33,208 nt of DNA from Capnocytophaga gingivalis ATCC 33624 (GTDB lineage Bacteria; Bacteroidota; Bacteroidia; Flavobacteriales; Flavobacteriaceae). The notes beneath the pieces are model-generated. The model saw only the letters and a list, made by a program, of their open reading frames with translations, had not been told where the DNA came from and searched no databases. Both the position numbers and the translations under genes were made by a program. Where the stretch lies: contig NZ_ACLQ01000007.1 in assembly GCF_000174755.1 (NCBI RefSeq), positions 1 to 33,208 on the forward strand, given 5' to 3'. This document shows, one piece after another, positions 16,672 through 22,805 of this stretch. The first letter of the stretch is position 1; the number at the start of each line of letters is the position of its first letter.

Positions 16672-17301
16672 ATGGAAGAGCATAAATACTTGGATGACCT
16701 AAAGGAAATTCGTCAGATAATGCGCAAATCCACCCAATTTCTCTCCTTAAGTGGACTCTCAGGGGTATTGGCAGGGATATATGCCCTTATCGGAGCGGGT
16801 TTGGCTTTTAGTATCTTGGAGGATCACTATTTGCAGCAGTCCTATGTTATCTTGGAGAGCAATACCTTCAGGAAGCTCATCGGTATTGCCTTGGGAGTAC
16901 TGGTAGCCTCGATTGTTACCGCTTATTTGCTCTCTGCCTACAAGGCCAAGCGCAATGGAGAAACCCTGGTCAATGCGACCTCCAAACGTGCCTTATACAA
17001 CTTTGCCCTCCCCTTACTCACCGGTGGAATACTCTGTATACTGCTTCTTAGGAACGGACATTATGGATTGCTTGCTCCTATGACGCTAATATTCTATGGA
17101 TTGGCCTGTGTGAATGTGAGCAAATACACCTTTGGCGATGTACACTATCTGGGTATTACTGAAATTGTATTAGGACTTTTTGCAGTACAGTTCTCTGGAT
17201 ATGGACTCCTATTTTGGGTGATAGGATTTGGTATATGCCATATACTCTATGGAGGTATTATGCACTTCAAGTACGAGCGAAACAAAAAAGAATCATTATG
17301 A
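16672..17301 (+). CDS. Multi-pass membrane protein of the CreD locus
   Basis: From ATG 16672 the product has 209 residues and about six hydrophobic segments (for example LSGVLAGIYALIGAGLAF, IGIALGVLVASIVTAYLL, ITEIVLGLFAVQF). An upstream ATG at 16639 lies within the promoter and is rejected. In flavobacteria such a protein commonly precedes a small winged-helix regulator and CreD, and the same order is seen here, though with two extra genes in between. Function unknown. Its stop overlaps the next start by four bases (ATGA). Confidence 0.75.
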   Translation: MEEHKYLDDLKEIRQIMRKSTQFLSLSGLSGVLAGIYALIGAGLAFSILEDHYLQQSYVILESNTFRKLIGIALGVLVASIVTAYLLSAYKAKRNGETLVNATSKRALYNFALPLLTGGILCILLLRNGHYGLLAPMTLIFYGLACVNVSKYTFGDVHYLGITEIVLGLFAVQFSGYGLLFWVIGFGICHILYGGIMHFKYERNKKESL

Positions 17302-18044
17302 TAGAGGTTCTCAAGCGCTATATTGATGCTTCTAATGTTTTTCGCAAAGCAAAGGAACCCCATCAGGGAGCTGTGGCTCTTTACGACTTGTTATACGATT
17401 TGCAAGCCAAAACCGAACGTACTAAGGAAGAGGAACGTATCCTTACTGATACTTACAGCCTATTAGAATACCATCTCTCAGCTTATGAGACTTTCTTGCG
17501 CATTGCCGACCCTACCAACTATAAGGAGAAAAGCAAGTTAGTAGTTTTGGCGGACAAAGCTCAGACACACAAAGATACTTTTTGTATCAAGGACATACGC
17601 AAATCGAAAGCAAAGAAAAAGCAGAAAATTCTTAAAATAGAAGATTTTGAGAAAGTAGAAGATTTTGAGTCCTCATATGAGTATGTACTCCCAACGAGAA
17701 AAGTAGTTATTTTCGGCAGAGAGGTAGAAGAAGAGAATTTTTCATTCTTTATAAACAAAGATATTCCTTTAGAAAGCTGTTTGCATAGTATAAATAAATA
17801 TTTAGAATGGCTTTCGGATGCTAAAGCGACACTCATTAACTATTACAATGAGCATTGTGGGGCATATACACCTGAGGCTGATGACAATTGGTACAACACT
17901 TTGGAAGTATATAGCGGTCATTTGGATATTGGGAGTATAGGAATCTCTGCTCATATAAGTGCTGGGGATATTTTCTCCCCTGATCATTTGTTAGAAATAG
18001 ATTTTGAAGGAAAAGAAATTACCCATATAGGATGGGATGGATAA
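17298..18044 (+). CDS. Hypothetical protein with DUF2004-like C-terminus
   Basis: From ATG 17298 the protein has 248 residues and is soluble. The N-terminal part is helical (MIEVLKRYIDASNVFRKAKE), the centre is basic (RKSKAKKKQKILKIEDF) with a small internal repeat EDFEKVEDFES, and the C-terminal 70 residues (LINYYNEHCGAYTPEADDNW ... HIGWDG) resemble DUF2004/immunity-type domains. A longer reading from 17214 would overlap the previous gene and is rejected. The ATGA overlap implies coupling with the membrane protein. It and the next gene interrupt the usual CreD-locus order, so it may be an insertion. The family assignment is tentative. Confidence 0.6.
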   Translation: MIEVLKRYIDASNVFRKAKEPHQGAVALYDLLYDLQAKTERTKEEERILTDTYSLLEYHLSAYETFLRIADPTNYKEKSKLVVLADKAQTHKDTFCIKDIRKSKAKKKQKILKIEDFEKVEDFESSYEYVLPTRKVVIFGREVEEENFSFFINKDIPLESCLHSINKYLEWLSDAKATLINYYNEHCGAYTPEADDNWYNTLEVYSGHLDIGSIGISAHISAGDIFSPDHLLEIDFEGKEITHIGWDG

Positions 18045-18054
18045 TAAATATACT

Positions 18055-18516
18055 ATGAAGACAAAATTTTTTATTACAACCCTATTATTCCTCATAGGAG
18101 GGCTCTGCCTAAAAGCACAAACCAATGATACGGATACCCAAAAGGCTATCGCTACTTTGAAGGAGTTTTACAAAGTAATATATGATGATAATTCATGGAA
18201 AGAAGAGCAATTTTTAAAATATGTATCTAAGGAATTGTTCAATAAAGTATTTCCTCCCTCTCGCGAAGATAATTCACCAGAATATGACCCTTTTATACAA
18301 GCACAAGACTATGAAGCAAAAACTCTTAATCGCAGTTTGAAAATTACCTCTTTAGGTAATGATAGATATAGAGTATGTTTTTTGCTTTCTGACTGGGAAA
18401 AGAAGAAAACTTGCGTAGATTATCAATTGAAGAAAAATAACAAAGGGAAATATATGATTACTAATATTTTAAGTGATAAGAATTTCTATATAGAACCCAA
18501 AAAGAAAAAGAATTAA
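18055..18516 (+). CDS. Small secreted protein, DUF3828-like
   Basis: From ATG 18055 the product has 153 residues: signal peptide MKTKFFITTLLFLIGGLCLK ending at AQ, then a small alpha+beta domain (TLKEFYKVIYDD, FNKVFPPSR, YRVCFLLSDWEKKKTCVDYQLKK) as in DUF3828-type periplasmic proteins. Another ATG at 18037 overlaps the preceding gene but would spoil the signal peptide. The C-terminus is lysine-rich. Role unknown; it may work with the gene before it, 10 bases upstream. Confidence 0.65.
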   Translation: MKTKFFITTLLFLIGGLCLKAQTNDTDTQKAIATLKEFYKVIYDDNSWKEEQFLKYVSKELFNKVFPPSREDNSPEYDPFIQAQDYEAKTLNRSLKITSLGNDRYRVCFLLSDWEKKKTCVDYQLKKNNKGKYMITNILSDKNFYIEPKKKKN

Positions 18517-18561
18517 AAGACCCCTTGCTGGTTTTATTACCTAAATACCTATTATCTAATT

Positions 18562-18876
18562 TTGAAGTCTCTTTTAGCACATATCAACAAGTCTTTTGAC
18601 CATCGCATACGCTTGGCAATCATGTCCGTACTGATGGTTAATGAAAGTGCCGACTTTAATACCCTTAAAGAACTTCTGGGTGTTACCGATGGCAACTTGG
18701 CCAGCCATACCCGTGCCCTTGAGAATGATGAATATATCGCTGTAGAAAAGACTTTTATTGGTCGAAAGACCAATACTCGCTATAGAGCTACTGCCAAGGG
18801 ACGCCAAGCCTTCCAAGAGCATCTGGAAGCCCTTGAGAAAATGTGCCAACTAAGTACCTCTCCCCAAGAGAATTAG
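18562..18876 (+). CDS. Winged-helix transcriptional regulator (TTG start)
   Basis: A 104-residue MarR/ArsR-like winged-helix protein that begins at a TTG codon (read as MKSLLAHINKSFDHRIRLAI). The helix-turn-helix is FNTLKELLGVTDGNLASHTR, and the wing contains VEKTFIGRKTNTRYRAT. Close flavobacterial regulators start MKxxxxxINKxFDHRIRL, so the TTG start keeps conserved residues that an ATG at 18622 would lose. Genes of this family commonly sit directly upstream of creD and are thought to control it. A TAATTTTG box (18557-18564) overlaps the start codon and is probably not used by this gene. Confidence 0.85.
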   Translation: MKSLLAHINKSFDHRIRLAIMSVLMVNESADFNTLKELLGVTDGNLASHTRALENDEYIAVEKTFIGRKTNTRYRATAKGRQAFQEHLEALEKMCQLSTSPQEN

Positions 18877-19084
18877 CATCATATTATTTTTTTTATATTT
18901 ACACTTTGAATTACAAAGCACTTTTAAAATGATTAATGATCAATGTTTAATGATTAATGTTTAATGATCAATGTTAATAAAGGAATTTATGTCTTGTCCC
19001 GAACTATAGCCCTATAACTTCGTGACCTTATAACCTTTAACCCTATTACCCTTTAACTCTGTAACCCTTTAATTCTTAATAAAA
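18877..19084. repeat. Repeat-rich gap before creD
   Basis: This 208-base gap has no gene. It holds two kinds of short repeat. From 18929 to 18975 units of AATGATTAATG and AATGATCAATG alternate with TTT. From about 19010 to 19075 imperfect octamers of the type CCCTTTAA, CCCTATTA, CTCTGTAA and CCTTATAA run up to the creD start. The first kind recurs after creD (20462-20495). Confidence 0.7.
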
Positions 19085-20464
19085 ATGGATACTCAAAGAT
19101 CAACTTTTGCAAACCTATTGCAATCCAACACTTTCCGTATGTTCCTTATTGGAACTTTAGCGCTCTTATTACTCATACCGCTATCCTTTGTCAAGGACTT
19201 GGTACGAGAGCGAAAATCCCGTCAAGAGCGTGTGGTAGATGAAATCGACTCAAAATGGGGCAGCGCTATCTACTTCTATGGTCCTATCCTGAAAGTCCCT
19301 TACAAGGTCTATTCGGATGTAAATCGCACTACCTTCAAGACCTCTTATGCCTATTTCTTCCCTGAAGAGCTGAAGAATAATTCCCAAGTGCAGACCGAGG
19401 TAAAGAAGCGTAACAACTACGAATCGGCTGTATTCACCGCCTCTATGGACTTTACAGGTCGCTATATAGCCCCTGATTTCTCCTCCAAAGGAATCCTGGA
19501 CGAAGATATAGCCTGGGACAAAGCCACCATCCTTATTCGCACGACCAACCTGAGCAGTATCAAGAATATCGTAACGATTACCTTGGCTGGAAAATCCTAC
19601 CCACTTGAGCCTACCTATGACCAAGAGGGGGAAGATTCTTATTACTCTTGGGAGGACACCGATGCTATGATAGAAATAGAAGGAGAATACTATGGTGGTA
19701 GTAGAAGTAGCCATATTTCCTCCTTACAAACAGGCTTTATCCCCAAGGAGGAACTCAACAAGCCGTTGGATTTCTCATTTTCTATCACCTATGATGGTAG
19801 CAAGCACATCGCCATTGCGCCTATAGGCAAGACCACCGAGGGGACTATTTCATCCAATTGGCCTAATCCGAGCTTTTTTGGGCATTTCCTCCCTTACAAA
19901 AAGCAAATCACTCCGCAAGGTTTCACAGCTTCCTGGCGGGTACTGCACCTGAACCGTCCGTTCTCGCAACAGTCCTTTGGAGAACTTCCTAAAATCAACT
20001 CCTATGCCTATTTGGTAAATTTCTTAATCCCTGTAGATCAGTACCAACAGAATGAGCGAGCGGTCAAGTATGGCTTCTTAGTCATTGGGATGACCTTCCT
20101 TATATTCTTCCTCTTGCAGAGTATCAGCAAGATAAAGATTCATATTTTCCAATACGCGATGATCGGCTTAGCCTTGGTTCTTTTCTATACCCTATTAGTT
20201 TCCATTACCGAACATAGTAGTTTCGCCTTGGCATACCTGATCTCCTCCGTAATGACCATAGGGCTTATCTCTCTGTATTCGGTAGCGATTCTCAAGAACA
20301 AGAAGTTTCCTACCTTTATTGGTATTTCCTTGGCTGCTTTGTATGGATTTATCTATGTGATTATCCAGCTGGAAAACTATGCCTTATTAGTAGGCAGTGT
20401 AGGGCTCTTTGTCATCCTGGCGATCGTTATGTATGCTTCTCGAAAAATAGACTGGAACCAATGA
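19085..20464 (+). CDS. creD: CreD-family cell-envelope membrane protein
   Basis: A 459-residue inner-membrane protein of the CreD family. One N-terminal membrane segment (FLIGTLALLLLIPLSFVKDL) is followed by the family signature RERKSRQERVVDEIDSKWG, a large periplasmic domain (about 60-320), and about five closely packed C-terminal membrane helices with LVNFLIPVDQYQQNERAVKYG before them. CreD in E. coli belongs to the CreBC envelope-stress regulon; its biochemical role is unknown. No CreBC pair is present; instead a winged-helix regulator lies upstream, as in other flavobacteria. Length matches the family. Confidence 0.93.
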   Translation: MDTQRSTFANLLQSNTFRMFLIGTLALLLLIPLSFVKDLVRERKSRQERVVDEIDSKWGSAIYFYGPILKVPYKVYSDVNRTTFKTSYAYFFPEELKNNSQVQTEVKKRNNYESAVFTASMDFTGRYIAPDFSSKGILDEDIAWDKATILIRTTNLSSIKNIVTITLAGKSYPLEPTYDQEGEDSYYSWEDTDAMIEIEGEYYGGSRSSHISSLQTGFIPKEELNKPLDFSFSITYDGSKHIAIAPIGKTTEGTISSNWPNPSFFGHFLPYKKQITPQGFTASWRVLHLNRPFSQQSFGELPKINSYAYLVNFLIPVDQYQQNERAVKYGFLVIGMTFLIFFLLQSISKIKIHIFQYAMIGLALVLFYTLLVSITEHSSFALAYLISSVMTIGLISLYSVAILKNKKFPTFIGISLAALYGFIYVIIQLENYALLVGSVGLFVILAIVMYASRKIDWNQ

Positions 20465-20500
20465 TCAATGATCAATGAACAATGATTAATGATTAATGAA
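20462..20500. repeat. ATGATCAATGATTAATG-type repeat after creD
   Basis: Short units ATGATCA, ATGAACA, ATGATTA and ATGATTA run directly from the end of creD into the gap, with the same words as 18929-18975. Low-complexity, palindromic (TGATCA) and without coding capacity. Confidence 0.6.
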
Positions 20501-20517
20501 AAAATAATCTTTAATCA

Positions 20518-20547
20518 TTGGTTATTAGAAAATAATTCGTATATTTG
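20518..20547 (+). promoter_or_regulatory. Promoter of the DUF4199 gene
   Basis: ATTG with TTG at 20518-20520, 19 bases, then TATATTTG at 20540-20547, 21 bases before ATG 20569. Confidence 0.6.
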
Positions 20548-20568
20548 TGCTGTTAAATTTACTAATTT

Positions 20569-21099
20569 ATGGAAACAGCATTGAAAAACATCGTTATCAA
20601 AAATGGGATTTTCTTAGGAATAGCGATGATTATCTTTAACTTTACACAGTATACCACAGGAGTGCTCTACACAAGTAATACAGGCTTGAGTATTCTCTTA
20701 TGGCTAGTGGGTGCAGCTATGTATGCCTTATTTATTACATGGGGTATCCAGCAATATAAGACAGCCAATAATGGTCAACTCACTGTGGTTGATGGTCTGA
20801 AGATAGGGGCCCTTATAGGGGTCATCGCGGGAATATTTTCTGCTATCTATAGTGTTGTCTATACCACTTACTTAGACCCTAACTATTATGAAAAAGTTGT
20901 AGAGCTAGCCCTTGAAAAGATGGCACCTTTGCTTCAAAGAATGTCCGAGGACGAAGTAATGGAATTTCAACAAGGACTTTTTGAAGGCAAACCCACTGTA
21001 ATCTCTACCTTCATCTATGCTATTATAGGAAGCTCGCTCGGGGGGCTAATCCTAGGAGTGATAATAGGACTTATAAAGAAAACTAAAAATAGCGATTAA
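20569..21099 (+). CDS. DUF4199 family membrane protein
   Basis: A 176-residue integral membrane protein with four hydrophobic segments: two near the N-terminus (IKNGIFLGIAMIIFNF, LLWLVGAAMYALFITWGI), one following the conserved GLKIGALIGVIAGIFSAIY, and one at the C-terminus (SSLGGLILGVIIGLI). A polar loop with an acidic stretch (RMSEDEVMEF) separates the last two. This layout is that of the DUF4199 family, common in Bacteroidetes and without known function. It has its own promoter. Confidence 0.88.
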   Translation: METALKNIVIKNGIFLGIAMIIFNFTQYTTGVLYTSNTGLSILLWLVGAAMYALFITWGIQQYKTANNGQLTVVDGLKIGALIGVIAGIFSAIYSVVYTTYLDPNYYEKVVELALEKMAPLLQRMSEDEVMEFQQGLFEGKPTVISTFIYAIIGSSLGGLILGVIIGLIKKTKNSD

Positions 21100-21163
21100 T
21101 AATTGATTATCTCTGCCTTAAAAAATTAATCATTAATCCTTATTAGCATTGAACATTATTTTG

Positions 21164-21171
21164 TACTTTTG
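21164..21171 (+). promoter_or_regulatory. -7 box before surE
   Basis: TACTTTTG at 21164-21171, 20 bases before the surE ATG; the -33 region is poor (no TTTG at normal spacing). Confidence 0.5.
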
Positions 21172-21191
21172 CACCATTATTTGAGAAATAT

Positions 21192-21971
21192 ATGCAAAAG
21201 CCCTTAATCCTTATCACCAATGATGATGGCATTACTGCCCCTGGTATACGTACCCTTATACAGGTGATGACCTCCATAGGAGAAGTAGTCGTTGTAGCCC
21301 CTGATGCGCCACAGAGTGGCATGGGACATGCTATCACGACTACTTCTTCCCTATTTTGCGAACGTGTCCATACCGATAGTGGCGCCCAAGTGGAATACCG
21401 CTGTAGTGGCACCCCTGTGGACTGTGTGAAAATTGCCAGACACGAGATCCTTGATCGTACCCCCGACCTGTGTGTAAGTGGGATCAATCATGGTTCTAAC
21501 TCCTCTATCAATGTCATCTACTCTGGTACCATGAGTGCAGCTGTGGAAGCAGGAGTAGGAGGAATTCCCGCTATTGGCTTTTCACTTTTGGACATGAACT
21601 GGGATGCTGATTTCTCCCAATGTACTGACTTTGTGCGCGATATTACCCTCAATGTACTAAAAAACAAACTTCCACACGGAGTGGTGCTCAATGTGAACAT
21701 ACCCAAGCTCAAGCGAGAAGAAATCAAAGGAGTAAAAGTATGCCGCCAGGCACGTGCTCGCTGGGAAGAGCGCTTTGACCATCGTACCAATCCGCATGGA
21801 CGTGATTACTATTGGCTTACGGGCAAATTTATCTGTGAGGATGAAGGTACCGATACCGATGTATGGGCACTTGATCATGGCTATATCTCGGTAGTACCTG
21901 TACATGCTGACCTTACCCATTACCCAAGCTTAGAACAACTTAACCAATACCCTTTCCATGAGAAGAAATAA
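21192..21971 (+). CDS. surE: 5'/3'-nucleotidase SurE
   Basis: A 259-residue metal-dependent phosphatase that removes phosphate from nucleoside monophosphates, linked to stationary-phase survival. Metal-binding residues are visible: D11 and D12 in LITNDDG, S42 in APQSGMGHA, and N99 in SGINHGSN. Length and motif order match the family. It overlaps the next gene by 14 bases. In flavobacteria surE, a small membrane protein and lpxB are often adjacent; here the third position is occupied by a Fic fragment. Confidence 0.96.
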   Translation: MQKPLILITNDDGITAPGIRTLIQVMTSIGEVVVVAPDAPQSGMGHAITTTSSLFCERVHTDSGAQVEYRCSGTPVDCVKIARHEILDRTPDLCVSGINHGSNSSINVIYSGTMSAAVEAGVGGIPAIGFSLLDMNWDADFSQCTDFVRDITLNVLKNKLPHGVVLNVNIPKLKREEIKGVKVCRQARARWEERFDHRTNPHGRDYYWLTGKFICEDEGTDTDVWALDHGYISVVPVHADLTHYPSLEQLNQYPFHEKK

Positions 21972-22251
21972 ATATAAAGAAATAGGTATAGGCTTCTTAG
22001 TAGGACTCATAGCCAATGCCTTGGGAATCCTCCTATGGTGGCTCTTCTTCGCCTACCCTACCGACCTTGTCACTATGCTTATCATGGCTTATGAGCAAGA
22101 AGTCTTAGGCACTATCATAGGCTTAGGCGCCATACTGAACCTTGTAGCCTTCTTTGGTTTTATCCGCCTAAGACATGACCTCAGAGCCCGAGGCGTACTT
22201 ATCGCTACCTTCCTTAGCGCTTTTGTAACTCTTGTATTGAAGTTTTTGTAA
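21958..22251 (+). CDS. Small two- to three-helix membrane protein
   Basis: A 97-residue protein with hydrophobic segments GIGFLVGLIANALGILLWWL, a middle segment around TIIGLGAILNLVAFFGFI and a C-terminal one (GVLIATFLSAFVTLVLKFL). It starts within the end of surE, a 14-base overlap, so it is translationally coupled. Homologues sit between surE and lpxB in related bacteria; the function is unknown. Its stop coincides with the point at which Fic-family similarity begins in another frame. Confidence 0.75.
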   Translation: MRRNKYKEIGIGFLVGLIANALGILLWWLFFAYPTDLVTMLIMAYEQEVLGTIIGLGAILNLVAFFGFIRLRHDLRARGVLIATFLSAFVTLVLKFL

Positions 22252-22607
22252 GAACTAATAATGATTGGCAGACACTTATACTTTATCTCCTCAAAGGAAT
22301 AGAAATTACTGCTATAGAAACCATTGAACTTGTAGAAGAAATCAAAGTACTCATGCAGCAAACCAAACAGCGCCTACGCAGTGAGTTACCCAAAATATAT
22401 AGTCAAGACTTGCTTAATAACCTCTTTAAAAATCCTTATACCAAAATAGAATTTTTGGAAAAAGATTTGAATATAAGTAAGCGTACTGCACAGAATTATT
22501 TAGATATGATTTCTTCAATAGGCCTATTAGACAAAATTAAAGTAGGGAAAAGCAACTATTATACTAATGAAAATCTAATAAAGGTACTAAAGAGAGAAAA
22601 AAACTAA
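22248..22607 (+). pseudogene. C-terminal remnant of a Fic-family protein
   Basis: From about 22248 the frame reads VRTNNDWQTLILYLLKGIEI ... LMQQTKQRLRSELPKIYSQD ... LNISKRTAQNYLDMISSIGL and ends KVLKREKN. This is the usual C-terminal part of Fic proteins of the DUF4172/winged-helix type: the last helix after the Fic fold, then the winged helix. The catalytic HPFxxGNGR region is absent, so it cannot modify proteins by AMP transfer. An ATG at 22353 would give an 84-residue winged-helix peptide, which might still be made. The fragment probably remained after a deletion that joined it to the surE cluster. Confidence 0.78.
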
Positions 22608-22638
22608 CATGGAAAAAAAACGCTATTTTTTTCCATGT
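22607..22638. repeat. Hairpin A of a twin pair
   Basis: ACATGGAAAAAAA pairs with TTTTTTTCCATGT (13 base pairs) around the loop ACGCTA. It begins at the stop of the Fic remnant. The twin at 22645-22680 has the same loop and A/T tract. Confidence 0.85.
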
Positions 22639-22644
22639 AGAGTA

Positions 22645-22680
22645 TAACGTGGAAAAAAAACGCTATTTTTTTCCACGTTA
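22645..22680. repeat. Hairpin B of a twin pair
   Basis: TAACGTGGAAAAAAA pairs with TTTTTTTCCACGTTA (15 base pairs) around the same loop ACGCTA. Compared with hairpin A, one A-T pair is replaced by G-C on both arms, so pairing is kept. Confidence 0.85.
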
Positions 22681-22713
22681 ATAAAATCTAAAAAAATTAT
22701 CCCTTAATAAGAA

Positions 22714-22753
22714 TTATCATTTATGCAAAAAACACATTTTGTATAAATGATAA
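22714..22753. repeat. Third hairpin of the cluster
   Basis: TTATCATTTATGCAAAA (22714-22730) pairs with TTTTGTATAAATGATAA (22737-22753) with one G-T wobble, around AACACA. The stem is 17 base pairs, long for a simple terminator, and has no following T-run on either strand beyond its own ends. Confidence 0.8.
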
Positions 22754-22800
22754 AAATCAGGAACTCATAAAATAATGAATTCCTGATTTTTATTATTTTT
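22752..22800. terminator. Bidirectional terminator before the MuiA-like gene end
   Basis: AAAAATCAGGAA (22752-22763) pairs with TTCCTGATTTTT (22780-22791), followed by TATTATTTTT. It can stop transcription from the surE side and from the minus-strand DUF4139 gene ending at 22806. Confidence 0.8.
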
Positions 22801-22805
22801 GATTA

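Noticed and set aside
18037-18054. Earlier ATG for the DUF3828-like gene
   Set aside because: It would put charged residues before the signal peptide and overlap the preceding gene; ATG 18055 gives a standard signal peptide.
19250-19714. A 154-codon minus-strand ORF inside creD
   Set aside because: creD is intact in this region; the antisense ORF has no promoter or domain.
22353-22607. An independent 84-residue DNA-binding protein
   Set aside because: Fic-type sequence continues in frame about 105 bases upstream of this ATG, so it is better explained as the tail of a broken Fic gene.
22607-22680. Twin hairpins as a CRISPR array
   Set aside because: Only two palindromic units lie seven bases apart, without spacers of regular length and without cas genes.
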